Shown here: piece after piece, positions 17,297 to 25,234 of the stretch
Numbering within the stretch: position 1 is the stretch's first letter
Layout: each line of letters starts with the position of its first letter
Assembly: GCA_021648465.1 (NCBI GenBank)
Contig: JAKISR010000009.1
Coordinates: 1-49,613 of the forward strand
Length of the DNA stretch: 49,613 bases
Source of the DNA: Sulfurimonas sp.
GTDB taxonomy: Bacteria; Campylobacterota; Campylobacteria; Campylobacterales; Sulfurimonadaceae
Direction: 5' to 3'
Notes under the pieces: generated by a model
The model's database searches: none
Told to the model about the DNA's origin: nothing
The model's input: the letters and a program-made list of their open reading frames with translations, nothing else
Program-made: the position numbers and the translations under genes

Positions 17297-17763
17297 TATT
17301 TTTTCTCATCAGGAAGATTAAAAATCATAATCACTGGCTCTTTTTTAGCACCTTTTGCATATGCTTTTCCATCAATAGTTTTTAAAACTACTTCATCACC
17401 AATAATCTCTTTTTTCTCATTTATCTGTTTTAAATGTACATTTTTGTAAAAATAATACTCTTTTTTCTCTGGGATATATATAACTTTTTGTGCTTTTCCT
17501 CTATAAAGTGAGCCATCAAGAGTTTTTATATAGAATGAGGTGTCACCTTCTGCTACAAACTTAGTTGGCTTTTGCTCGCTATTTGTATATATGGTTACTT
17601 TTGAAGCATTTAACTCATCATGCCCTTTAATTATGTTAACATCACCTTCAAATACGGATATACCAGCTTTTTGATCTGAGTTAAAAAAATTTGCTGTTAT
17701 TTTTAACTCTTGCGAAAATGAACTTACTACTAAAAAAATTGTTAATATTACCGCTTGTTTCAT
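17296..17763 (-). CDS. lptA: LPS transport periplasmic protein LptA
   Basis: LptA forms the periplasmic bridge carrying LPS from LptC to LptD. The 155-aa precursor has a signal peptide (MKQAVILTIFLVVSSFSQE), then the OstA-type beta-jellyroll repeats with KITANFFNSDQKAGISVFEGDVNI, KFVAEGDTSFYIK and YKNVHLKQINEKKEIIGDEV. It overlaps lptC by 4 bp, and kdsC lies just upstream, so LPS core assembly genes are clustered here. Confidence 0.85.
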   Translation of the reverse strand: MKQAVILTIFLVVSSFSQELKITANFFNSDQKAGISVFEGDVNIIKGHDELNASKVTIYTNSEQKPTKFVAEGDTSFYIKTLDGSLYRGKAQKVIYIPEKKEYYFYKNVHLKQINEKKEIIGDEVVLKTIDGKAYAKGAKKEPVIMIFNLPDEKK

Positions 17764-18281
17764 TTTTTTCTCTCTTCTAATTGATATTTAACTACAACAT
17801 TTTTTGATTCTATCTTATTTAAAGCATTATTGTATTTTAGTTTGTTTCCTGTTATTTTATTGTTATTTTTATACAAAATATAATCTTTATCAGCTATTGC
17901 TATTGCTGTTTTTTTGTCATAAACAACTTTTTGTGTCTCAAATGTTAAACCATCTTCTCTAAAATATACAACATCACCATCTAAATAGACTACATCATCT
18001 TTATATATCCCATTATTAGATTTCATATTTGCTACAAACTCTTGAGAATTATCAGTGTAATCCATCGATTTAACATCATATCTATCTGCATATCTAATGC
18101 CCTCTTTCCCACTCATTAATGATATCAAACCTTCTTCATTTAATTCATACACAGTAAAAACAGAAATATTAAATAATGCTATATCACCAAACTCTCTTTG
18201 TTTTATATCTAATGGTTTAAACAATAAAAGTATCGATAAAAGTGCAGAAGACATTAAAACAAAAAAGATATTAATACTCAT
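17760..18281 (-). CDS. lptC: LPS export ABC transporter periplasmic protein LptC
   Basis: LptC is an inner-membrane-anchored periplasmic protein that receives LPS from LptBFG and passes it to LptA. The 173-aa sequence has one N-terminal helix (residues 3-20) and a beta-rich domain with LISLMSGKEGIRYADRYDVKSMDY and the repeated pattern GIYKDDVVYLDGDVVYFREDG. Assignment rests on the fold pattern plus position between kdsC and lptA. Confidence 0.8.
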   Translation of the reverse strand: MSINIFFVLMSSALLSILLLFKPLDIKQREFGDIALFNISVFTVYELNEEGLISLMSGKEGIRYADRYDVKSMDYTDNSQEFVANMKSNNGIYKDDVVYLDGDVVYFREDGLTFETQKVVYDKKTAIAIADKDYILYKNNNKITGNKLKYNNALNKIESKNVVVKYQLEERKK

Positions 18282-18285
18282 TTAA

Positions 18286-18777
18286 TTAAACCCATAAAGA
18301 AAGGAATTTTTCATGAAGATCATTTTCATCAACTAGAATATCTATCATTTCTCTTACAGCACCATCTCCTCCATTTTTTGATAAAACAGTATTAACAATA
18401 CTTTTAATTTCATCCATACCATCATTTGGTGTAAAACTTCTACCAACCATGTTTAACATTTTGTAGTCATTTAAATCATCACCAATAGTACTCACCTCAT
18501 AAAACTTAATTCCTAAATTCTCAACTAACTCTTTAAGTACTTTTTCTTTATTTTTAACTCCTTGATAAAGGTATTTAATACCAAGCTCATTAGCTCTTCG
18601 CTCTACAACTTTTGACTTTCTTCCTGTAATTATGGCAACTTCTAACCCTAACCTAATCCAAGAAGTGATACCTAAACCATCTTTTACATTGAAGTTTTTA
18701 CTTTCACTATCTTGTGAATATATTATTTTTCCATCAGTTAAACAACCATCAACATCTAAAACAATTAGTTTAATCAT
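18286..18777 (-). CDS. kdsC: 3-deoxy-D-manno-octulosonate 8-phosphate phosphatase KdsC
   Basis: KdsC is a HAD-family phosphatase that makes free KDO for the LPS inner core. Motif I is LDVDGCLTDGKI (residues 7-18), motif II is IITGRKS, and motif III/IV is IGDDLNDYKML. At 163 aa it has the C0-type minimal core and would work as a tetramer. It overlaps hisB by 4 bp and is followed by lptC after 4 bp. Confidence 0.93.
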   Translation of the reverse strand: MIKLIVLDVDGCLTDGKIIYSQDSESKNFNVKDGLGITSWIRLGLEVAIITGRKSKVVERRANELGIKYLYQGVKNKEKVLKELVENLGIKFYEVSTIGDDLNDYKMLNMVGRSFTPNDGMDEIKSIVNTVLSKNGGDGAVREMIDILVDENDLHEKFLSLWV

Positions 18778-19349
18778 AAAATATCTTTTGTACTTGGTAT
18801 GCCTATTTTATTGTTCTTTTGAGTTGCACGACGAATAGAAACGCCAAGTGATTTAAAAGCCGCTTCAATCATATGATGCTTATTTTTACCTCTAAGAGCT
18901 ATTATGTGAGCACTTATTCTAGCATTTGAAATAAATGCTCTAAAAAATTCTTCAATAAGTTCAGTATCAAACTGCCCTACTTTTCCTCTAACATCAACTT
19001 CATAAACTATAAATGGACGATTACTTAAATCCAAATCACAACTAACACAAGCTTCATCCATTACAACATTTGCAGAACCAAATCTTTCCATATTTTTAAC
19101 TGGATAAATAGATTCAGCTAAAAGAGAGCCCAATACTATAGCAACATCTTCTACGCTATGATGGTCATCTATATGAGTATCACCCACGCATTTAATGTCT
19201 AAGTCAATCAAAGAGTGCTTAGAAAAGCTTTCCAACATATGATTTAGAAATCCAACTCCTGTATCTATATTACTCTTTCCAGTTCCATATAAATTTAGTG
19301 AAATAGTTATATTTGTTTCTTTAGTTTTTCTAGTTTTTGTTATCATCAA
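18774..19349 (-). CDS. hisB: Imidazoleglycerol-phosphate dehydratase HisB
   Basis: This enzyme catalyses the sixth step of histidine synthesis. It is the monofunctional form (191 aa) without the histidinol phosphatase domain. The metal-binding repeats are visible: FLNHMLESFSKHS, DTHIDDHHSVEDVAIVLG, and AHIIALRGKNKHHMIEAAFKS with the HHxxE motif. It is inserted between rlpA and kdsC in an envelope operon, apart from other his genes; the spacing of one base from rlpA shows co-transcription. Confidence 0.95.
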   Translation of the reverse strand: MMITKTRKTKETNITISLNLYGTGKSNIDTGVGFLNHMLESFSKHSLIDLDIKCVGDTHIDDHHSVEDVAIVLGSLLAESIYPVKNMERFGSANVVMDEACVSCDLDLSNRPFIVYEVDVRGKVGQFDTELIEEFFRAFISNARISAHIIALRGKNKHHMIEAAFKSLGVSIRRATQKNNKIGIPSTKDIL

Positions 19350-19350
19350 T

Positions 19351-20157
19351 TTAGTCCTCTTTTACAATAAATGCACTTTCAAAATGTCCAAGAGTTTTGT
19401 AGTCTCTTGCTTCTTGTTCACTCTTAAACCCTGTTAACCATACTTTAAACATTCTTCCATTGTTTGTTTGCATATCTTTTATAATTGTTTTATACCCATG
19501 TGTTCCATCATGTTTTGCTTGTGTTATTAAGGCACCTTTGATTTTTGAAAAAGATGCAATTTGTAAAGCATAGTCATTTATTTGTTGTTTTTGAGGTAAC
19601 CTTCTCAACTCTTTTCTTGTTGGAATATTTCTTTTATTTTTAGAATAAAAACCAAGTATCTCTATACTTACAGGTGCGGTTCCATCTCTAACCATATCAA
19701 TTTTGTGAGCAGCTTTATTTGAAAGATCAATAATTCTAGTGGCTATAAAAGGACCTCTATCATTAATTCTTACAATCGTATTTAATCCATTTTTACGATT
19801 TGTTACTTTAACTATCGTGTTCATTGGTAAAGTTTTATGAGCAGCGGTCATAGCGTACATATTGTATCTTTCACCATTAGAAGTCAGCCTACCATGAAAT
19901 TTTTTACCATACCAACTAGCATTTCCTCTAAATCTATCGCCAACATTTACTATTGTAGGATGATATTTAATTCCTCTTATAATATAAGAGTTCATTGTAG
20001 GATGATTATAGTCTTTTTTGTTTACAGATGAATTGTGTGAATTTTTATCCCCTGAGTAGTGTTTTGTATGATCTACATATGTTCTTGATTCTCTTGTACT
20101 ACAACCAGTAGTAAAAATAAGAATAAAAACTATTAATGCAGCAGTAATCTTAATCAT
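19351..20157 (-). CDS. rlpA: RlpA-type septal lytic transglycosylase with SPOR domain
   Basis: RlpA digests glycan strands lacking stem peptides at the division septum. The 268-aa precursor is a lipoprotein (lipobox TTGC, Cys19). A double-psi beta-barrel follows (GNASWYGKKFHGRLTSNGE ... VRINDRGPFIATRIIDLS, about residues 78-172), holding the catalytic Asp in NDRGPF. The C-terminal SPOR domain (ALQIASFSKIKGA ... FKVWLTGFKSEQEARD) binds denuded peptidoglycan. It overlaps mltD by 4 bp, pairing two glycan-cleaving enzymes. Confidence 0.9.
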   Translation of the reverse strand: MIKITAALIVFILIFTTGCSTRESRTYVDHTKHYSGDKNSHNSSVNKKDYNHPTMNSYIIRGIKYHPTIVNVGDRFRGNASWYGKKFHGRLTSNGERYNMYAMTAAHKTLPMNTIVKVTNRKNGLNTIVRINDRGPFIATRIIDLSNKAAHKIDMVRDGTAPVSIEILGFYSKNKRNIPTRKELRRLPQKQQINDYALQIASFSKIKGALITQAKHDGTHGYKTIIKDMQTNNGRMFKVWLTGFKSEQEARDYKTLGHFESAFIVKED

Positions 20158-21377
20158 TGAATTTTTAATCTTTCGCCAGCTTTAATTAAACTGCCTTTTA
20201 TACGATTTTTTAGTCTTAAATTTTTAACACTTATTCTATGAGTTTTGGAAATTGACTCTAAAGTATCCCCTTTTTTTACTAAATAGTAAAATTTATTATT
20301 TATTTTTTTAGGTTTTAACTTATCGTCTATAGGGATAATCAGTTTTTGCTTTAGCTTTAATCTTGTAGTTTTTAAGTTGTTAAAATCCATAATCATTTTA
20401 TACGGAACACCGTAACTTTTGCCTATATATGAAAGTGATTCACCACTTGAGACGATATGAATTCTATAAATATTTTTGATTTTTGATTTAAAATATTTTT
20501 GCTTGAAGTCAGATAGCTTTATATATGGAATATATATGTCATAACTCTTTGAATATGGTGGTACAAAATCATATTTTAGATGTCTATTTAATTTTTTCAA
20601 TTCTTTAAGTGGTATTCCAATTAATTTAGAAACTCTTTTCATAGATTCCCCTCTAGGAACTTTAACTGTTGCAACAGAGTATGCATTTGCACGATTTAAA
20701 AGGTGTTCATATTCACTTTTAAGTAAAAATTGCTCATCATTTCCCATCAATGCAAGCGCAACAATTTTTCTTATGTACATTCTGCTCTCTCTCGGAATAT
20801 ACTTTTTTCTTTCATCTAATAAAACTGATAATTCATCACTCTTTGCTCTTTTAATAGCCTTTGCCAATCTACCTTCACCACAATTGTAAGCAATGGCTGC
20901 TAAGTACCATTTACCAAATTTCTTATGTAAATATGTCAAATATTTTGCAGCAGCTTTTGTTGATTTTACAAAATCTCTTCTCTCATCAACATAAGAATCA
21001 ATTTTAAGTCCATACTGTTTTCCTGTTTTTGGCATAAACTGCCAAAGTCCAGATGCTTTTTTTCTTGAGTATGCTTTTGTTGAAAAGTGAGATTCAGCCA
21101 TCGCTAAAAAAAGAAACTCTGCTGGAATATTATTTGTAGTTAAAATATTTTTAACAGCTGGTATAAAAATGTATGCATTATCCATAGCCTGAAAAAATCT
21201 CTTCTTTTTATATATAGCTTTTCTAGAGTTTTTCATTTTGTTCATAGTTTTATCATAAAGAAAAGATGCTTCTATATCAAAAGATTCAAGTATGGCAACT
21301 TCTTTATTATGATTTGAAGTAAAAGTTAAACTTGCACTCAACAAAAGTGGTAATGAAAGTAGTAAAATATATCTCAA
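20154..21377 (-). CDS. mltD: Membrane-bound lytic murein transglycosylase D with LysM repeats
   Basis: The 407-aa precursor has a signal peptide and an SLT domain (AMAESHFSTKAYSRKKASGLWQFMPKTG, catalytic Glu in AES; then LAAIAYNCGEGR). It carries LysM repeats in the C-terminal half: a divergent one (VPRGESMKRVSKLIGI), then YRIHIVSSGESLSYIGKSYGV and YYLVKKGDTLESISKTHRI. It cuts peptidoglycan in the periplasm. The start is TTG at 21375-21377. A minus-strand TAGAAT upstream in the 77-bp gap after tatD may be an internal promoter. Confidence 0.92.
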   Translation of the reverse strand: MRYILLLSLPLLLSASLTFTSNHNKEVAILESFDIEASFLYDKTMNKMKNSRKAIYKKKRFFQAMDNAYIFIPAVKNILTTNNIPAEFLFLAMAESHFSTKAYSRKKASGLWQFMPKTGKQYGLKIDSYVDERRDFVKSTKAAAKYLTYLHKKFGKWYLAAIAYNCGEGRLAKAIKRAKSDELSVLLDERKKYIPRESRMYIRKIVALALMGNDEQFLLKSEYEHLLNRANAYSVATVKVPRGESMKRVSKLIGIPLKELKKLNRHLKYDFVPPYSKSYDIYIPYIKLSDFKQKYFKSKIKNIYRIHIVSSGESLSYIGKSYGVPYKMIMDFNNLKTTRLKLKQKLIIPIDDKLKPKKINNKFYYLVKKGDTLESISKTHRISVKNLRLKNRIKGSLIKAGERLKIQ

Positions 21378-21454
21378 ATTATCGCTCTATTTATTAATTT
21401 TAAGGTTTGATTCTACCCAAAAAATCATTAAAATGGAGTTAATACTTATTCATA

Positions 21455-22231
21455 TTAAGAAATATCAAAGAGTTTTAGGGCATTTTTAGTGGTTAAATTT
21501 TCTATTTCTTGTAGAGACAATTCTAAATGTTCAGCCATTTTTTGAGCAATAAGTGTAGTATAAATAGGCTCATTTCTCTCTCCACGATGAGGCATTGGAG
21601 TAAGGTATGGACCATCAGTTTCAATAAGAAGTCTATCTTGTGGGATTTTTGGTAGTATATTGATCAGCTTTTTAGCATTTTTAAATGTAACCACACCCCC
21701 AATCCCAAAATAAAAGCCATCGTTTCCAAGGCTTAAAAGTTCCTCATCTGCATTATAACAATGAAGCACTCCACCAACCTCACTTGCATTATTTTGAATC
21801 AGTATCTCTTTAGAATCTCTTGAAGCATCTCGTATATGAACTATCAAAGGTTTTTTATACTCTTTTGCTAACTCTATTTGTGCAATAAAAACATTTTTTT
21901 GTCTCAATTTTTCAATCTCTTTTTCCTTATCGTTCCCTTCAAGTCTATAATAATCAAGCCCACACTCACCAATAGCTACACACTTCTCATGTTTGACATA
22001 CTTATCAAAATCAAGTAAATCAAATCCATCCATATCATAAGGATGAATTCCAACTGCAAAATAAACATCATCATTTGCATCTACAATCTCAACGGCTCTA
22101 TCAAGTGTTAAAGCATCAGCACCAGGAATGATAAAACACCCTATTCCAGTCTCTCTTGCACGATTTAATACTTCATCTAAATCATCTTTATATCTATCAT
22201 TATCTAAGTGTATATGTGTATCTATTATCAT
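21455..22231 (-). CDS. tatD: TatD family metal-dependent hydrolase/DNase
   Basis: This TIM-barrel amidohydrolase-type nuclease has the N-terminal metal motif DTHIHLDNDRY (residues 3-13), GECGLDYYRLEG with the bridging Glu, HIRDASRD, LHCYNA and LLIETDGPYLTP. 258 aa matches the family. TatD acts as a 3'-5' exonuclease on damaged DNA. It follows recN by 12 bp, so two DNA-maintenance genes head this envelope operon. Confidence 0.93.
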   Translation of the reverse strand: MIIDTHIHLDNDRYKDDLDEVLNRARETGIGCFIIPGADALTLDRAVEIVDANDDVYFAVGIHPYDMDGFDLLDFDKYVKHEKCVAIGECGLDYYRLEGNDKEKEIEKLRQKNVFIAQIELAKEYKKPLIVHIRDASRDSKEILIQNNASEVGGVLHCYNADEELLSLGNDGFYFGIGGVVTFKNAKKLINILPKIPQDRLLIETDGPYLTPMPHRGERNEPIYTTLIAQKMAEHLELSLQEIENLTTKNALKLFDIS

Positions 22232-22243
22232 TTATTTATCTCT

Positions 22244-23773
22244 CTATTTATTTGCTTGTAGCAACTCTTTTGCAAATTTCTTTGCTTCATTTGTTATATT
22301 GTCACCGCTAATGATTCTAGCTATCTCATCAACTCTTTCTTTAAATTTTAGTTCCCTAACAAATGATTCATCACCATCCTTATGCACTAAAAAGTGTTGA
22401 TCTCCCATAGATGTAAGTTGTGGTTGATGAGAAATCACAAAAATTTGAAAGTGTTTTGAGAGTTGCTTTAAAACCTTTGCAACACTCATAGACTCCTCAC
22501 CACTTAGGTTAGCATCTATCTCATCAAGCATTAAAATACCACCATTCTTGCTCATGAACTCTGATTTTAATGCAAGTATAGCTAAACGAAGCCTGTTAAA
22601 CTCCCCTGTACTCACTTTATTTAACTCTGTAGAATTTAATGTAAGCACTATCTCATCTTTTCCAAAAACTCCATACTCAGCCTCATGTATCTCCACTTGA
22701 GCATCTCTAAGGTACAACTCTTTAAGATAAGTATTTAAATCATCTCTAAATAATTTTAACTCATCACCACGAAGCTTTGTAAGCTTACTTGCTAACTCTT
22801 GTACTGTTTTATGAAGTTTTAATTTTCTAGACTCTAAGTCACCCTTAGTTATCTCTATATTTTCATACTTTTGCAACTCTAAAATTTTTTGCTCTTTATA
22901 CTTCAGAGCTTCCTCAACACTCCCATATCTTCTTTTTAAATCACCTAGCTCTTCTATACGATTTAGTATATCCTCAACATCCACTTCATCAAGAGCACAA
23001 AACCTCTCTTGAGCACTTTCCATAATAGCCCTAAGCTCATTCATACAGTCACTAAAAAATGAACTATCTATATCTAAAGAACTCAAAGCATTAAAAACAT
23101 AATGCTCATAATCAAATATGCTATTTGCCTCAGAGATATTCTCCAACACCTTTTCTTTTTTAGATAATTCTTTTTTGATACTCAAAAGCTCACTATCTTC
23201 TGATACCTTAGGGTTAATATCTTCAATCTTCTTAATCTCAAAAGTAGCAAACTCTTTTAACTCAACTATCTTCTTTTGCTCCTCTTCTATAAGTTGTAAC
23301 TCTTTTTTAACCTCTTTATACTCTAAATAAGACTTAGCATATTCATCTTTTAAAGAGAAGATATCAAAAGAGCCATTTTGTACACGAGCATCTAAAATAC
23401 AGAGCAGATTTTCATTTTTAAAATCACTAAAATCTTTTAAAGAGAGATGTCTAGCATAATTTGAAGCAAGTGAATTCATAGCCTTTTTAGAGATACTTTG
23501 ATTATTTATAAAGTAACGAGATTTCTCTTTTTTTATATGTTTAAAAACATTTATATCATCATTATCAATCCCCCCACCATCAATCTCCCAAGTAACACTA
23601 GACTCACAAAGGTTGGCTTCGCAAGAATTTGCTCCAAACGAAGAGAGTATAGAATTCATAAGTATAGATTTACCACTACCACTAGGACCAGTAAAAACAA
23701 CTAACCCGCTAGTTAAGTTAAGTTCTACTTCTTTGAAACTGAGATAATCTTTTAGAAAAAATCTTTCTATCAT
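22244..23773 (-). CDS. recN: DNA repair protein RecN
   Basis: RecN is an SMC-like ATPase that acts early in double-strand break repair. Walker A is GPSGSGKS (residues 29-36), a long coiled coil spans about 140-350, and the C-terminal half contains STGEFNRLRLAILAL (ABC signature region), ILMLDEIDANLSG (Walker B) and FVISHQPQL. At 509 aa it is about 40 residues shorter than the E. coli protein, as in other Campylobacterota. The integron integrase ends 41 bp upstream, so the integron sits right at the head of this operon; a minus-strand -10 remains in the gap. Confidence 0.93.
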   Translation of the reverse strand: MIERFFLKDYLSFKEVELNLTSGLVVFTGPSGSGKSILMNSILSSFGANSCEANLCESSVTWEIDGGGIDNDDINVFKHIKKEKSRYFINNQSISKKAMNSLASNYARHLSLKDFSDFKNENLLCILDARVQNGSFDIFSLKDEYAKSYLEYKEVKKELQLIEEEQKKIVELKEFATFEIKKIEDINPKVSEDSELLSIKKELSKKEKVLENISEANSIFDYEHYVFNALSSLDIDSSFFSDCMNELRAIMESAQERFCALDEVDVEDILNRIEELGDLKRRYGSVEEALKYKEQKILELQKYENIEITKGDLESRKLKLHKTVQELASKLTKLRGDELKLFRDDLNTYLKELYLRDAQVEIHEAEYGVFGKDEIVLTLNSTELNKVSTGEFNRLRLAILALKSEFMSKNGGILMLDEIDANLSGEESMSVAKVLKQLSKHFQIFVISHQPQLTSMGDQHFLVHKDGDESFVRELKFKERVDEIARIISGDNITNEAKKFAKELLQANK

Positions 23774-23797
23774 TTTTTGAGCCTTTTATTATTTGAA

Positions 23798-23803
23798 ATT
23801 ATA
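23798..23803 (-). promoter_or_regulatory. -10 element of the recN operon
   Basis: The minus strand reads TATAAT here, 25 bases upstream of the recN start codon, inside the 41-bp gap left after the intI stop. This would let recN and the genes behind it be transcribed independently of the integrase. Any upstream promoter element would overlap the last codons of intI. Confidence 0.5.
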
Positions 23804-23814
23804 CTTTTTTATTA

Positions 23815-24783
23815 TTAAAAATCTAAAGGGCTTATGAGTTTTGCCTTGTTCATCTCACTTACAACATGGGTATATATCATGGTGGTTTCAACAGACTTAT
23901 GCCCTAAAAGTTCTTGGATTGAGCGTAAATCTATCCCTGCTTGTAGTAAGTGGGTTGCGTAAGAATGTCTAAAAATATGAGAAGTTACTCGTTTATAAAC
24001 ATTTGCTTTTTGAGAAGCTATTTTTATATTTCTACCCAATGTTTTTGGATGAATATGATGTCTTCTTATGACTTGGCTTCGAGGATCTTTAGAAACTTTT
24101 GTCATTGGAAACAAATATTGCCATTTGGTTTCACTTTTTGATTTCGGATATTTTTTTTCTAATGCAAAAGGCATATAAACACTTCCATAACCATTCTCTA
24201 AATCTCTTTTATGTAGCTCATTCACAGCTTCAATCTGCACCTCTAATCTCTGCTTTAACTTCAAAGGTAAAGGAACAGTTCTATCTTTAAGCGATTTAGA
24301 ATCCCATACATAAATTTTATCAAACCCCATATCAATATCTTTAACTCTTAAACTTAAAACCTCGCTCATTCTAAGCCCACAACCATACATAAGCGTAACT
24401 ACCAATTGATATATACCTGTTATATTTTCAATAACTTTCATAACCTCTTTTTTTGTTAAAACAACTGGTATATGTTTTCTTTCTTGTGCTCTTAAAGCTT
24501 GTATATTTTCATTACTCAAATCAATACCTAATACTTCTTTATATAAAAATAATATCGCAGAAAATGCTTGATTTTGTGTAGTTGGAGAAACTTTATTTTT
24601 AATAGCTAAATTTGTCAGATATTGCTCTATCTCTATTTTCCCCATCTCAACTGGATGTTTTTTATCATGAAAAAAAATATAATGCTTTATCCAATAAATA
24701 TAAGTTTTTTCAGTAGAAAGACTATAATGTTTAAACCTAATTTTGTCACGAACAATATCAAGTAATTTTTTTTTAATCTCCAT
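23815..24783 (-). CDS. intI: Integron integrase IntI (site-specific tyrosine recombinase)
   Basis: IntI recombines folded single-stranded attC sites with attI to insert gene cassettes. The 322-aa protein has the tyrosine-recombinase residues R138 (GCGLRMSE), H269 and R272 (TSHIFRHSYATHLL), H295 (LLGHKS) and Y304 (TMIYTHV). The IntI-specific extra domain is unmistakable at residues 199-246: YGSVYMPFALEKKYP, WQYLFP and VIRRHHIHP. The gene is intact and points away from the cassette array, as in classical integrons. A good RBS (TAGGAG) precedes the ATG. Base composition looks like the host's, so this may be a long-resident chromosomal integron. Confidence 0.96.
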   Translation of the reverse strand: MEIKKKLLDIVRDKIRFKHYSLSTEKTYIYWIKHYIFFHDKKHPVEMGKIEIEQYLTNLAIKNKVSPTTQNQAFSAILFLYKEVLGIDLSNENIQALRAQERKHIPVVLTKKEVMKVIENITGIYQLVVTLMYGCGLRMSEVLSLRVKDIDMGFDKIYVWDSKSLKDRTVPLPLKLKQRLEVQIEAVNELHKRDLENGYGSVYMPFALEKKYPKSKSETKWQYLFPMTKVSKDPRSQVIRRHHIHPKTLGRNIKIASQKANVYKRVTSHIFRHSYATHLLQAGIDLRSIQELLGHKSVETTMIYTHVVSEMNKAKLISPLDF

Positions 24784-24801
24784 AATTAACTCCTATGGCT
24801 T

Positions 24802-24820
24802 AAGGGACATAATGTCCCTT
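24802..24820. promoter_or_regulatory. Perfect palindrome in the intI leader
   Basis: AAGGGACAT and ATGTCCCTT form a 9-bp perfect inverted repeat around one central base, 18 bases upstream of the intI start codon. It could be a regulator's operator or an mRNA hairpin near the RBS. The same GGACA word recurs in the attI region (24853-24857 inverted; 24884-24889; 24990-24995). Confidence 0.5.
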
Positions 24821-25036
24821 TAATGGGATATTTAACAATTATCGGAACACTTTGTCCAAATAATGGCTAATTTCGTGCTAAAAGGACATTTTATGTTTAA
24901 GGATAATAGAGTAAAAAAAGGAAAAAGTATAAAAATATGTCATTTTGTCATATAATTTGATAAATTTAGCTATTTTTTGATTTTTAACAGGACATTTTTT
25001 TGTGTTATTAATAATGTTATTTAAGGCAATATTCAC

Positions 25037-25042
25037 TATAAT
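25037..25042 (+). promoter_or_regulatory. Pc-like promoter -10 facing the cassette array
   Basis: TATAAT stands 15 bases before the attI crossover point (25058) and reads into the cassettes. Cassette A1 and the gap before the TIR gene contain no other good -10, so this is the best candidate for the integron cassette promoter. Confidence 0.45.
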
Positions 25043-25058
25043 GGGAATGAATAAGTAG

Positions 25059-25211
25059 TTGTCTGAACGCTTCGCATTCAGACAACGGCAGCGCGGGTTG
25101 AACACCCACTTATTATCTGCTGCATTCGCATCAGACAACAAGCGGGAGGAGCGGACAACCAAATTGGAAAATTACATTTTCAAATTCGGTCGCCACTCAC
25201 CCGCGCTGCCG
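25059..25211 (+). repeat. ORF-less cassette A, copy 1 (direct repeat with 26648-26800)
   Basis: This is a 153-bp cassette that is nearly all attC. Its 5' end GTTGTCTG (25058-25065) is the reverse complement of CAGACAAC, present twice inside (25079-25086 and 25132-25139). It differs from copy 2 by four substitutions. It is more GC-rich than the chromosome around it. Short open frames across it are by-products of the palindromes and are not called as genes. Confidence 0.85.
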
Positions 25212-25217
25212 TTATAC
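25079..25217 (+). other. attC site of cassette A1
   Basis: The outermost arms form a perfect 15-bp inverted repeat, AACGGCAGCGCGGGT (25084-25098) and ACCCGCGCTGCCGTT (25199-25213), ending in R' GTTATAC (25211-25217). Nested hairpins lie inside, including CCAAATTGGAAAAT paired with ATTTTCAAATTCGG. A shorter attC starting at the second CAGACAAC (25132) is also possible. The full length, 139 bp, is near the upper end of known attC sizes. Confidence 0.78.
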
Positions 25218-25234
25218 GCTAAAAGGAGAGAGAT

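Larger units (their letters stand above)
24784..25058. other. attI region of the integron
   Basis: This 275-bp non-coding stretch lies between intI and the first cassette, the place where attI must be. The recombination point is most likely G|TT at 25058-25060 (GTTGTCTG), where the repeated cassette sequence begins. Scattered GGACAT words (24805-24810, 24884-24889, 24990-24995) may be accessory integrase-binding sites. No gene is seen here. Confidence 0.65.
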
